From NCBI GenBank assembly GCA_049999805.1, contig JBNGIO010005486.1, positions 1 through 64,000 of the forward strand: DNA of 64,000 bases, in the 5' to 3' direction. Position numbers and translations under genes: made by a program. The stretch is from Folioceros fuciformis (Eukaryota; Anthocerotophyta; Anthocerotopsida; Anthocerotales). This document shows positions 1 to 12,435 of this stretch, in pieces. The notes under the pieces were generated by a model. The model was not told the DNA's origin and did no database searches. It was given only the letters and a program-made list of their open reading frames with translations. Every line of letters starts with the position of its first letter. The first letter of the stretch is position 1.

Positions 1-89
1 GAGTGGTACAGCAGAGGTGATGGGGCTAGTCGGGGTGACGGTGCCAGCAGGCGGGATGGGGGAAGCACTGCTGCACATTCTCTTTACAG

Positions 90-681
90 CAACATCGTCT
101 TTCCCATCGACCCAGAGGACTTCATTCATACGACCTTCTATACCTTCACCAGGGCCTCCCACCACAAGATGGTCCAATGTATCCGAGACAAGCACTACCC
201 AACGGCGGAGGAGATCCAGGAAGTGCTGGACCCCATCACCATGGCCAAGTGGCTCACAGAGGAGGGCAAGAAGTACAAGGATGCGAATACCTGCCACGCA
301 GGCACCTGGAGGCGGTTCCAGAATCTCTTCAATGCTCACGTGGACAAGGATAACAACGAGTTGCTGACTTTCAAGTATAATCCAGCCCCAGTGCTCCAGG
401 TGCCCCATGTCCATCAGTGGCCGGAGATTGTGCACAAGTATCACATCGACGAGAGCAACACACATTTCCCATGGAAGGCCACTTTTGAGAGGTTGAAGCA
501 GGTGTGGCACACCCAGCCCAGCAAGCACGGGCTGCCCATCGGATTCGTGCACCACTACATCACCAATTGCATTTGCTCCATAACCGCCATCGATTCCGGC
601 AAGCACATCATGTCGCTGAGGGGACACGTTGAACGGAGGGCCACCTTTCACGCCACTGTGGACTTCGCCTTCAAATTTTGA
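90..681 (+). CDS. 3' exon of an unrecognised protein with a zinc-finger-like His/Cys patch (partial)
   Basis: This is the last exon of a gene that begins before the window. A pyrimidine-rich tract ending in AG at 88-89 looks like the splice acceptor. Reading from 90 gives about 197 residues, ending in a stop at 679-681, in the frame that contains the Met at 169. The segment includes the start of an acidic and Lys-rich stretch, then a region with His-x5-His (HIDESNTH) and, about 40 residues later, a Cys-x-Cys (NCIC). This spacing is reminiscent of the H2C2 zinc-binding domain of retroviral-type integrases and related domesticated proteins, but the Cys pair is one residue too close, so the resemblance is weak. 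I do not recognise the family. The frame is also open upstream to base 1, so no intron is strictly required. Confidence 0.45.
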
Positions 682-1747
682 TGACTTCTGGGTCCTTGTT
701 GAGCTCTTTGGACATTCCTTCAGGACGACAGGCCCTCACTGTGGACTCTGGCCTTGACAGCTGGAGCTGGGACTGTCGGGTTCTGCTCTGAAACTGACCA
801 ACCCTCCGCAATCTCGGCACATAACATGCCTCTGGAATTATCCACACCAGTGCAGGCTGGGTCTTCCTCATGATGACTCCGGTGGTGGCTTGCAGGCTGC
901 TCTACAACTACCAGCTAGGCCAGTGATCAGTGATCGGTGAATCCTTGATTCTAGAAACCTCAGCTTTTCCTGCTTGATGCCCTCGTCTCCCGCTGCTGTG
1001 AGCTTCCCAGCGTTGTTTTTTTTGTTCTCTGTGGTCGGCGGTACAGTAGTTTTGTGTTCACTTTCCGAGGTGGACCTTGCCGTCCAGAATCTGCAGCTGC
1101 TGAAGCAGCTCCAACCGGCCCTTCACAGCAATCGGACCAAAAGCCTTAGCTACTCCACATCTTGTGAAATGGAGCCAGGGAAAGATGCGTAATTTTTTAC
1201 GCTTACATCTCACCTCAATTTCCCTGAAATAATTTCTCAAAATTTGGAGCCAATTTTGAAAAATACCAGAGAATTGGCAACCTTTTACCCGCTGCCAATG
1301 CCCGTGTTTAAGCCTTGAGGAGCGTTAGCTCGATCCTTAACTTTAGGACTTAAATGAGCTATAAAGTACGTTCTTATGGGGACACTATATTGCTCTTTTG
1401 TCTGTGATTCGAATGACTAATGATTCTACATTCTACTGTTATTGATATATTGCAATCAAAACGGAAGTTCCGTCCATTAAAAGGGTTATTTTGGTGGGGC
1501 CACCAAGTTCCAACATCATTCGCTTCAATGTAAGCACAACCTATGGTAATAGCACACCAGCAGAAAAATAAGTCTCCAAGAGTGGAACTTGGAGATGTAG
1601 GTCTACTTGATTTTGTGTTTAATCAGGATTTTTCGAACAAGGTTTCGAGTGCAGCTCCAGCTACCCTGAGAGGCCCCATTTCATGCCCTGCGTGATGCAC
1701 GCAAGGTGACCTGGGCAGTGGAGGGTGGTGGTCGACAGTGCGAAGAC
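682..1747. other. Intergenic region before AQR
   Basis: I see no supported gene here. It should hold the 3' UTR of the upstream gene and the promoter and 5' UTR of AQR. Short open frames on both strands have no family resemblance. The stretch 1190-1660 is AT-richer than its flanks. Confidence 0.5.
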
Positions 1748-4700
1748 ATGGAAGTCGCTAGTATGACAGCCCACAAGAAGCCTCGGGTCACGGAGGATGG
1801 GGCGCCGCCTCCCGAGTCTTTGCTTGGTCTGCCGCCAGGCAAGTCTATCACCGTCAATGAGCTGCAAAGGGACAGGCTTACCAGGATTGCAGAAACGAAC
1901 TGGTCGGTCACCTTAGTCCCGAGGGCCCCTTTCAATCCCTCGCTGGTTGTGGATATCTACCGCACGGAGCTCGATCCTTCAGTTGGCAACAAGCCGGTTC
2001 CACTTCAAAGGGTTATGGTTCTAGAGATTAGCCAGTATCTAGAGAATTATCTTTGGCCTCACTTTGATGCAGCCAATGCCTCCTTCGAGCATACAATGTC
2101 AATCATACTGATGGTAAATGAAAAGGTAAGGACGGAATACAGTGCATCTTTATTCTCTGCGCGTTCCCCGCGAACTTGCCCTGATTTTCTCTCCATTACG
2201 CATGGATGTACAGTTTCGAGAGAATGTACCAGCTTGGGGATGTTTTCACCACAGGGAGGACGTTTTCCCATCCTTCTTTTCATGTGTTCTGTCTTTGAAA
2301 GATCAGGTTGGTCCCTCGATGGCTTGTCTCATTTGCTTGCCTTCTATGATGCCTTTCTGCCGAATATGGATGTCTGATACCTGACCTCGGCAGGTGGAGC
2401 ACACCTTCAGCATCAGGGAGAAGACAAACTATTTGCTTTTTATGATTCACTGCTTTCAGAGCCTGGAGGATGAGATGGTGCGGAAGCCAGTCCTGAAGTT
2501 GGTGTCCATTGAGCTGTGGCACAATCTCTCTCCAGGCCGTTTGAAAATGGAGCTGCTGGCAGATCTCACGGACCCTGACGTGGGCCCACAGTCGCAGCTT
2601 TTAGGTCGATGGAAGAAAATTTTGAAGAAGAGTCGTTCTTCTTCTGCAGTTGATCCGTGCCAGAAGCTGGAGGTTCGGTTCCTGCCCTCTCTGATCGCAG
2701 AGTTTCTGGAGATCCTGGACTCCAATGTTTTTGTAGCAAGCACGACGGAGTTAGGCAGCCAGGTATATGAGCAAAGGGGAGAGAATGAGCTTGTGGTGGA
2801 TGCTGCAGCTCTTCTTTACTGTGAACGGTTTATGGAGTTTCTGATTGATCTGCTTAGTCAGCTTGGCACCCGAAGGTCAGTCCGAGCTCTAGTTGAGGAC
2901 AAAGCGGTTTTAGTGAAGTGCAGAATGAGTCAACTCTACACCCATCCCCAGGGCTCTCTGTTCTCACAGCTAGTTGATTTGCTACGTTTTTATCAAGGAT
3001 TTGAGATCAATGAACGGACAGGTTCACAATTAAGTGATGAGGACATCCTGCGAATGCATCATTCTCGCTTGCAATCTCTTCAGCTTCTCGTATTCAAGCA
3101 AGTGCCCCAGGTTTGGGTCCTCTCACGTGCGTTCTCCTCTAGTGACTGTTAAGCCTGTCTATATGTTTTGACGTGGTGCTGATGTCGGTCGTGGTGCAGT
3201 TACGAGAGCTGGCCCTCACTAATGTGGGGTCAATAGAGAAACGAGCCGTTTTGGCAAAGAAATTGTATGGCCTTCCTGTTGAAGAGCTCAAAGATCTGGT
3301 GTTTCAGAAGGTTTGTGTCTTCACTTAGCTCCTGATCCCTACTTTTTCTTTATGGCTTCACAATGTCTTCTTTGTCTTGTGTGAAGTGGTTTATGGGTTA
3401 CTTCCATCCGTTTAATTTGCAACTTTCTGACAATGACTTTGGATCTCCAGCTGGAGCTGCTGTCACCACAGGATCCATGGGCACACAGAGTCGATTTTTT
3501 GGTGGAGGTATTGGTTTCCACGTTTGAGAGGAGGCAGTCTCAAAGGGAAGCTATTAATGCTCTTCCTTTGTATCCAAATGAACGTGTTATGTGGGATGAG
3601 AGTCTCGTACCGAGTGTTAACTACACTGGTGAGGGATGCCTAGCTCTTCCAAAGCTCAATCTGCAATTTCTGACACTTCATGATTATCTTCTACGAAATT
3701 TCAATCTCTTCCGGTTGGAGTCGACATATGAAATCAGGGAGAACGTCAATGAGGTTCTGAAGCACCTGGTTGCGTACATCAATGAGGAAGGGGACACTAA
3801 GTTCAAAGGCTGGGCACGAATGGCTGTCCCAATTCGACATTTCCGAATTGCGGAAGTGAAGCAGCCTGACCTCGGGGAGAACAAGCCGTCAGTGGTAACT
3901 GCAGAGGTCACATTTAGCATCGGCTCTTATCGAGGTCCTGTAAGGTCTGAGTGGGATGAGCTTAAAGAGCATGACGTCCTTTTCTTGCTGTCTCTTCAAC
4001 CACCGCCTATGCAGCTTGATGAGGAAGTTGCTGCAGGAATGAGTCTGACAGAAAAGAGAGGGCTGCTTTATGTGCGAGGGTGTGAAATTATCGAAATGCA
4101 TGATGAAGCTGGGTACCTTATGAATGACTTCACCGGGAGAGTGAAAAGGGAGGAATGGAAACCGCCGAAGGGGGAGGTCCGGACTGCTATTGTAGCTCTT
4201 GATACCGCTCAATATCAGATGGATGTTGATGCAATGACAGAGAAGCAGTCTGAGGACGTGTACAAGACATTCAATGTGTTGATGAGAAGAAAACCGAAGG
4301 AGAACAACTTCAAGGCAATCTTGGAATCAATCCGTGACTTGATGAATGAGGACTGCATTGTCCCTGACTGGCTTTTAAACATATTTCTGGGCTATGGTGA
4401 TCCAGGCGCTGCTCAATGGCGCAACATGCCAGATCAGCTTGATGTTGTTGACTTCAAAGATACATTCCTTGATGCTCAGCACTTGCGGGATAGTTTTCCT
4501 TCATGGGAGGTGAGTTATCTTCCGAAGCTAGCAATCCACATAAGCTAATGGGTTCACTTGTCTTAGTTGGACTTTATACAGAGTAAACCCGAGGTCGTCA
4601 ATGGTGGGTTAACTTGTCTGGTTTTTACTCCTGATGATGCTATTCATGTTATTTGTCAACAGGTGCAGTTCGTTAATCCCGATGGAGAAGAGGATAGTAC

Positions 4701-7406
4701 TCCCAAACCACCATTTCGTGTGACACTGCCCAAGGGTAACCAGTTTTCGGGGTCAAAGATGAAGGGAGCAGGGAAAAGGAAACAGGTTAGCAGTGGTGAG
4801 GCAGGCGTAACAGAAAGGGGCATCGTACTTGTAGAATCTTATGTGCCTCCAGATCCAGGACCCTACCCTCAAGACCAGCCCAGGAAAAACGCTGTGCTGT
4901 TTACGCCTGTTCAGGTATGAGTTTACTTTGTGCTGTGTTGTTGACTTTGCGATGGACAGATTCAATTACATCGTTAGTCTCTGCTGCTTTTGGACTCACG
5001 GATGGAATAGGTCTTCCTGGCAAAGGCTTACGGATGGAATATCTCTTGTTTAGCCAGGTTGATGCTATATTATCAGGAGTACAACCAGGACTGACCATGG
5101 TAGTTGGCCCTCCTGGCACGGGGAAGACAGATACTGCTGTGCAGATACTGAATGTTCTTTACCACAATTGTCCTTTGCAACGGACTTTGTTGATCACTCA
5201 TTCCAACCAAGCTTTGAACGACCTGTTCGAGAAAATTATGCAGGTAATTTGGCTGTAGAGTGCCCATCATCTTCTAGAGTGATATTTGCGAATTATTGCA
5301 TGCACTAGTCATATATAGTTATTGTTTTGCATTCCTACTGAAGTCGTTGAACCTTGTATCAGAGGGATGTTCCTGCACGATATTTGTTGCGACTTGGGCA
5401 AGGAGAACAGGAGCTTGAGACAGAGTTAGATTTCAGTCGTCAGGGAAGGGTAAACGCAATGCTTGCTCGGCGGCTCGAGCTTCTGGGTGAGGTTGAGCGA
5501 CTGGCGAAGACACTCCAAGTGCCTGAGGATGCTGCGTACACGTGTGAGACGGCTGCACACTTTTGGTTATTGCATGTACTTTCAAGATGGGAGGCTTTTC
5601 TGGCTGCCTGTGAAGCTGGTGCACAGAGCCCAGGCATGGTGATGGAGCAATTCCCATTTAAAGAATACTTTTCGAACGCTCCGAGACAGCTGTTCAATGG
5701 CTCATCTTATGCTCTCGATATGCGTTCAGCGGAGGGATGTTTCAAACATCTTCAGACCATGTTTCAAGAGCTTGAAGAGTGCAGAGCATTCGAGCTGCTG
5801 AAGTCTACAGCAGACCGTGCGAACTACTTGATGGCAAAACAGGCCAAGATTGTGGCTATGACTTGTACTCATGCAGCTCTGAAAAGACGAGACTTTTTGA
5901 AACTTGGCTTCAAATATGACAATCTGCTTATGGAAGAAAGTGCACAAATACTGGAGATTGAAACTTTCATCCCATTACTACTGCAGAGACAGCAAGATGG
6001 TGCGTCTCGGTTGAAAAGGTTTATCATGATCGGTGATCACCATCAACTGCCACCCGTGGTCAAGAACATGGCATTCCAGAAGTACAGTCACATGGATCAA
6101 AGTCTGTTCACGAGGTTTGTGCGACTTGGTGTGCCGTATGTGGAGCTTAATGCGCAGGGTAGAGCAAGGCCCTGTATTTCCAAGCTTTACAATTGGCGCT
6201 ACCGGAATCTAGGGGACCTGCCTTATGTGAAGGAGGAAAGGGCTTTCAATCTGGCAAATTCCGGGTTCGCATATGACTACCAGCTCATAGATGTTCCTGA
6301 TTTTGAAGGGCATGGGGAGTCTGAACCCAGCCCTTGGTTCTATCAGAATTTAGGAGAGGCAGAGTATGTCGTGAGTGTCTTCCAGTATATGCGGCTCTTG
6401 GGCTATCCAGCTAACAAGATATCCATTCTCACTACATACAACGGCCAAAAGAGTTTGATCAGGGATGTGGTTGAGAGAAGGTGTGCCAGGCATCCTTTGT
6501 TTGGCAAGCCGAGCAAGGTAAGGAAATAGTTTGTGGAATTCTAGTTCTGTCCCTCTGAGGCATTCTTACGGAACTGTTTGGCTTTGCAGATCACAACTGT
6601 GGACAGGTTTCAGGGACAGCAGAACGATTATATTTTGCTGTCTTTGGTTCGTACTCGGGTGGTCGGTCACCTTAGAGATGTACGAAGACTTGTGGTGGCC
6701 ATGTCCCGTGCCCGCTTGGGGTTGTATGTTTTCTGTAGACGCTCGTTGTTTGAGCAATGTTATGAGCTCCAGCCAACTTTTCAGCTGCTGCTCGCGCGCC
6801 CTGACAGACTGGCACTTGTGCTGGAAGAGAATTCTAGTCCGACCTCGAGAGTTGTCACGGACACGGGTGTGCCATACTTTGTCAGTGGCTTACAAGAGAT
6901 GGCAGCGGTTGTCTCTAACAAGTTCAACTATCAGGTGGGTTTGTCATCCCAGAAACTTCCACTCTTTCCAGACGTTAGTCGTCATGTTATAACGTGGGAT
7001 CTGAGCTTGATGTGTGCTGCAGGCGGAGATGGCTCGGTACCGAACTGCTCAAGCTAGCAATTGTTTTATAGATGAAGGTGCAGCGGATGCAGGTGGTGAG
7101 CCAAAAGCGAATGGCAGTTATGAAGATGATCTTGCCCCTGGTGTAGATTCAAGTAGCGTTCGGGATGCAGAGAAAGAGCAGGCCAGCAAGGAAACAAGGT
7201 CTCTTGCACCAATGGATGTTGACGCCGCTGATCCTGGTGGAGACACAGAGATGACTATTGCGCCGGAGGCAGAGGTAACTCAGTCTGTGGATGTAGTCTC
7301 AGGACCTGGGGTAGTAGATGGCGGCAGTGTGAGTCTGGGTGATGCAAAACTCGACTCTGGACCCTCCCACGTGGATGACAGTGGACCACATCCAGAACAG
7401 TCTTGA
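1748..7406 (+). CDS. AQR: Aquarius, intron-binding spliceosomal RNA helicase
   Basis: Aquarius (IBP160; EMB2765 in Arabidopsis) is an SF1 RNA helicase that binds the pre-mRNA intron upstream of the branch point in the nucleus. Nine exons join: 1748-2125, 2394-3110, 3200-3310, 3451-4509, 4663-4914, 5058-5243, 5363-6517, 6590-6934, 7023-7406, giving about 1528 residues, close to human and plant homologues. All introns are phase 0. The N-terminal half is the ARM-like scaffold. The helicase follows: Walker [10 protein letters not shown] in exon 6, the DEAD-box equivalent [11 protein letters not shown] and GDHHQLPPV in exon 7, and motifs V/VI ([25 protein letters not shown]) in exon 8. The last exon is acidic and poorly conserved, as in relatives. 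Upstream in-frame starts are possible (GTG-like at 1706); the ATG at 1748 is the first good one, and 1763 is an alternative. Confidence 0.96.
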
Positions 7407-8204
7407 CAGAGGCGCCAGGGGAGCTAAGGGTTGATAATTGAATGGCTGTGGATGCTTCGTCATGGGGCCGACATCCGACGCAGTGCAGATGGAGAGGGGC
7501 CTCCCGTTGTGTGTCCAAAGGCCGGAAGTTGGAGGCCGGGTGTCCTTTCTGCGAATTCCGTGGGACTCCGCCTTGTTCAGCCTCCAAGGGACCGTGATTT
7601 CGAGCAGAGGCCGCCCTTTTTTAACAGGCGCTCGGTCGTGAAGATGATTTTGCGGCATGAGCCTGGTGTCACCTCCCTTTATTTCCAAGGCTCATCTGCA
7701 TCCGAGAGGTCCGTGGTTAAATAAGTTTGAACTGAGCGATCTGCCCTTTCTTTGTCCATTCGGTAGGATGAAACGTAATTTCTTCACCTGTCACCTAACC
7801 CTGGGTCACCTTTCACACGCAGTTTTGGTAGCCTTATCCATTTGCGGAGGTGGTTCCGGGAGGCAGCCCCACAACGGCTGCAGATTCCTGTCACGCGGAC
7901 TACCTTGCTTTTCTTCCCGTGCATTCCATCCTCCGCTAATGTTTGCTGTATTTGCATGCAACTACGGCTACTTTGCCGTGTTCCGTGCCTTGTTGTATGG
8001 TCTGTCCTCGGAAGTCTTCAACAAGTGACCGTCCTCCTCTGCCTCCTCTGTCGTATCAGCAAAGGGTGGGGTTGCAGGTTCTGCATGCTATTGAACGTCA
8101 TCCTTGCATAGACTTCGGTCCACCTGTGTGCTCTGCCGGGAGTGGTACCGGTCGAGCTTCCCTGCATATATCAATTTTTGTTCTGCGAGGACTGTGCTAC
8201 AAAG
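7407..8204. other. AQR 3' region and SWEET 5' region
   Basis: I find no separate gene in this interval. It separates two genes on the same strand, so it should contain the AQR polyadenylation site and the SWEET promoter and leader. The open frames present lack any recognisable domain. Confidence 0.5.
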
Positions 8205-9609
8205 ATGATGCTCGCCATGTTTGTACTGGGGGTAGTTGGTGCGTCCCGCAAACCCTACACAGGCCATACGTACTCCTGCCTTTGCCGATTGAGCCAAATG
8301 ACTTCCTGGAGAAGTTCGCGCATGTTGTTGAAGCGGGATGGAAACCCACCGGCGTTGATGTTTTTCGCTGATTTGTTGCAGGAAACATCACTTCCATGTT
8401 CTTGTTTCTCTCACCGACGTGCGTATCGTATCTTTACCAACAACCGATCTAGCTCCTACAGAACTTGTATTTCCAGCACATGAGTTTGTGATCAATAGGT
8501 GGTCTGCAGGAAAGAAATAGCGTGTCTGGAAGCAATCAGTAGCCTGCTTGAATCTTCCATCAAGCCAATAACATTTCAATATTTCAGGCCGACTTTCTTG
8601 AGAGTCTTGAAAACAAGAAGCACCGGAGAATACTCAGCTGTACCATACGTTTGCACACTGCTGAATTGCCTGCTATGGTTGCTGTACGGAGCGGTGAAAT
8701 CTCTCACTTTGGTTCTCACCATCAACGGAGCTGGCCTTTTACTGGAGGCCATGTACCTGATCATCTTCTCGGCTCTTGCTCCCAAGAAGAGCAAGGTACA
8801 TCAATCATCTCGACGTTCAAATTCCCGCCCATCTTTTCCCATCACATCAGCGAACAATAATAAGCGAGCCTCACGCATCGACCTGGTTTCTTTGTATGCA
8901 GCTTCATGTCTTCTACATGCTCGTGGCCGTGTCAGTGTTCTACGCGATTCTGGTTCTGGTGGTGGTGTTTGCTTTGCCCAGTAACTCACAAGGTGTAGTT
9001 GTAGGATCCATTTGCGTTATTATTGGGACCTTGATGTATGCGTCACCTCTCGCAGCTATGGTAAGCCGCTATCTCGATTCTCACGTTCAATACCATGCTC
9101 AGTACACAACTCCACTACTGTTGCAAACAGCTCACGCACGTTCTTGTTTCTGCCAGAAACTGGTGGTGAAGACGAAGAGCGTGCAGTACATGCCCTTTCT
9201 CTTGTCCCTGGCTTCCTTCCTCAATGGTTCCCTGTGGACAGCGTATGGATGCTTTGCAGCAGATGTGTTCATCATCGTAAGATGCTCCCTTGCCTTCCCT
9301 CGGCAATTACAGCGCAGCGAGAAACATTTCGTCTCCATACTGACATTTGTTTCTTCTGAGTTGCAGCTTCCCAATGGTCTGGGAACCGTATTAGGTGGAG
9401 TTCAGCTCGTGCTTTGGGCATACTACAAAAAGTACGGAGTCAAAGGCGGCATTGGCGAGGAGGAGGCCGTCCCTCACGATCCGGAGCTTTGTGTTATCGA
9501 GTTCGACGAAAAGAAGATAATCATCAGCCCGGTCAACGCTGACCCAGAAAGGGCGCCTTCTCCTTCTCTTCCTCCGGAAACACGGGAAGCACCTGAGCCA
9601 GAGAGCTAA
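8205..9609 (+). CDS. SWEET: SWEET-family sugar transporter
   Basis: SWEETs are seven-helix sugar uniporters made of two MtN3/saliva triple-helix bundles, in the plasma membrane or tonoplast. Six exons join: 8205-8238, 8382-8418, 8588-8795, 8902-9060, 9157-9276, 9367-9609, giving 266 residues, the normal size. The order of family signatures is intact: GNITSMFLFLSPTPTF at the first helix, VPYVCTLLNCLLWLLYG, a second bundle starting MKLVVKTKSVQYMPF, then SFLNGSLWTAYG and LPNGLGTVLGGVQL. The tiny exons 1 (34 bp) and 2 (37 bp) match the usual plant SWEET exon layout. The tail after the last helix is hydrophilic and acidic. The start at 8205 gives the usual short N-terminus; an in-frame ATG at 8142 would add 21 residues. 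Clade and substrate cannot be set from inspection. Confidence 0.95.
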
Positions 9610-10076
9610 GCGGGAGGTGCTTAGCTCCTGCGATTTGAGAGGAACGTCTCGTTTCTTGGTTGCCATCCGCTTTCTTCAGAACAAGGTGGTGTCAAATTCA
9701 TGACCAGAGGACGCTGCAGAAGTGCGGGCTCCAGGTGAGCAGTTATCAACTCACGCAACTTGTGTAAGCGCACGAACTTTGGTGCCCCCTCTGACATCTT
9801 TTACGACGAAGGGACCTGAAGCAACATGGAGATTTTTGCAACGCCATCCTGTCTTCCGTGCACCTGGCGCTATGAAGGCCTCGTATCATGTAACACTAAA
9901 CAAAATCCTGTCGTTTGCCACAAGCGGGATTTGACATTTTACATTTTTTTAATAATTGATACAGCTCCCACAAAGAGAGAGAAGGATGAAATACATCTGG
10001 GATCACTGAATGTGGTAATTAATACATAAAAAAAGAATGACGACGGCCATTTGGCCTTTCAAGTTCCCCTGTGAAC
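9610..10076. other. Convergent 3' interval between SWEET and ERO1
   Basis: This 467-bp stretch lies between two genes that run towards each other and should contain both 3' UTRs and polyadenylation sites. It is AT-rich from 9930 on. No gene is seen. Confidence 0.5.
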
Positions 10077-12435
10077 CTACTGAACAGAAAATTTTTGAAA
10101 ACCTCCCACTCCACCGCCCCTGGGCTTCTTGGACCTGGACCAGCTGCTCTCGTTTTGGATGACTTCCACATTAAGCGCCCCTTCAATCAGTCGTTCTGCT
10201 GTAGGCGCCATCTCTTGGACGTACTCAATAGACTCTGATAATCTTGATAGCAGGTTGAACAGGGCAATGACCTCATTACGCTGGAGATGCAGCTGCCAAG
10301 CACATTGGAAGAGTGAGAAACTGTAAACAGAGGAAGGTGGTAGCAGATTTCACATTACAGACAGGCTCACCTCGGTGCTGCGTAGAGTATGAGGCTCATT
10401 GTCCGCTGCAAACAAGATCTTCAGAGCCGTACCCAAACCTAGCACCTGTAGCTTACCCCACAGCCTACATTTCTCACAACCTACACAGTCCATCAAGGCA
10501 CTGCACAAATGGCAAGTCAGTGCATGACGAAAACAAACGCTGCAAATATGATGTGCCCGAGACCAAGGTATGAACCACACCTTATATTTCGAAAATGCTG
10601 TTGAATCTGCCCTTTCAGTTCAGCCCCATCGGCACCTTTCCACATCTGAGCCTCATTGAACGGAAGTGGACATGCCGACCTCAGCTCCTCACTTTCGAGA
10701 AACTCTACAACCATCTGGTGTGTGGTTGCATCCTCCACCGGGTCCCCAGTGCTGTACTCAGCTTGCGACAGAAAGTCACCAGCCTATAACAATAAGAACA
10801 ATAGAGTGAGACATTATGTAGGAATACGTTGTAAAAAGTGTGTTGAACAAACATTTCGCCGTCAGAAGATACAGTACCAAACGATCCACAAACGTTTGTG
10901 AACAAGAACCACTTCTCACCTTCATGATGGCTCTAAGCACAAAAAGATAAGTGAAATACAAATTTTTTATCCGCCAGGGATACTGCAGTACTCGCTCATA
11001 CAATAAGACTGGGTTGGGTCCCCACTGAACAGAAAAAATATGAACATGAGCAATTGAGAAGAAGCGCAGACATCTACGAAAAGATCATAAAAAACTTTGC
11101 AAACAATCCTTAACCTACTTTGTCCGTTGGCTCATCAAGAAGGTAGTCAGCAGCAATGTGTGTGGAGATCGATGTGTGAAGTCCTGAAATAAGGCGGAAA
11201 AACACTCGCCTTTCTGTGCAAGTATCTTCTGACTCATCTGATCAAGCAGAATGCAATAGCTGATGAGCCTACTGACGTACATGATTTTCTTTTGAACGTG
11301 TAACAAGCTTACTCACCGTAGAAGCAGTTCTCCTCGTATATAGCATTCCATATTCTGCGTGCAGAGGGTCCTGTGTAGCCCGTGTATCTTTCAGGATTAC
11401 GAAGCAGATTCACGTAAGTCATTTCCCCTGTGTATCAGGCACACAGGATGGCGGTTAGCAAATCAATCCAGACAACAAGCAACAGCAACGGCATAAAACT
11501 CAGATAGATGAACCACAAATACATGACATAATAACATTGCACGGTTCAGGAGATCACCATTGTCAGTTTCATCGTCAAAGGTCCAGGGATTGTCCACTTC
11601 CATCCACCGCTTGAATGCAACATTGTCAAGAGTCCGATCGACTGTACCCTGTGGTTTGCCTTCTTGACACACAGTGTCCTCTGTTGAGAGGTGCCCCTTA
11701 TTCCCCTTGAAAGATTCAGGGAACTCATTGTCTGGACATTCACAGACACTGCAGTCCCTCAGACGGCACATGCCATCATCCGGCCAGAAAAGACAGTCAC
11801 ACCATAGTCGTACCTGATTCATGGCGAGACACCGTTACCTAGCCTGCTCGTAGCAAAGAAAACATCCACCACGACAAAGGAAGGCAAATCTTACCTTAAA
11901 GTATCGAAAAAAAGGTTTTGTGACTAGTTCACGAAGGATAGGGCGAATCACATCATAATTCAACTTAGTAACAGTCTGATAGTCGCAACAGCAGTCCTCG
12001 ACAACTCCGGTTAAATTCTGAAGTTGCTGGAAACAGACAGGCACCAAACAATCAAACTACAAATTTCCAAAAGCAATACACAATTATGAGCCTGAAGCCT
12101 GCAAGTTGGATCCAAACCCTAGCTCCTATCCTTTGACCGGGATTTTTGAGTAGCTGGCTCACACAACAAGGTAAACGACTGGATGTTGATGTACTGTGAA
12201 ACAATCTGGCAAACGTAAGGTGGCGCTACGCGGAGGAAACTGAAACTCGATTCAGTACCTTACAGACGCAAGGCGGATCAGAAACGGTTGAAGCCTTAAG
12301 AATAGGATTAAAAAGCGGATGACGTGCGCCAGCCCACGCTATCGCGAGCACGGCCGCCAAGGTGCTGACTACAATGAAAGGCCGCAATTTGCAGGGCGTA
12401 CTCCAGTTGCTCACAGCCACATTTTCCCTCGCCAT
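10077..12435 (-). CDS. ERO1: Endoplasmic reticulum oxidoreductin 1
   Basis: ERO1 is the FAD-dependent thiol oxidase of the ER lumen that reoxidises protein disulfide isomerase with O2. Nine exons in coding order: 12435-12259, 12026-11895, 11813-11558, 11427-11317, 11237-11119, 11024-10920, 10783-10581, 10500-10371, 10292-10077, giving 482 residues, as in other plant ERO1s. A hydrophobic segment ([15 protein letters not shown]) near residue 20 is a signal anchor. It is followed by VEDCCCDY, the shuttle and regulatory cysteines in WCDC and [13 protein letters not shown], the FAD-binding helices ([12 protein letters not shown]), and the active-site CxxCxxC (CVGCEKC) with flanking [16 protein letters not shown]. 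The ATG at 12435 is preferred because it puts the signal anchor near the N-terminus; an in-frame ATG at 12492 would add 19 residues. The C-terminus is Gly/Lys-rich and variable. Confidence 0.96.

Noticed and set aside
8142-8483. Frame starting at 8142 as a separate 113-residue protein
   Set aside because: It reads through the SWEET exon 1 donor at 8239 into intron sequence; only 8205-8238 is coding.
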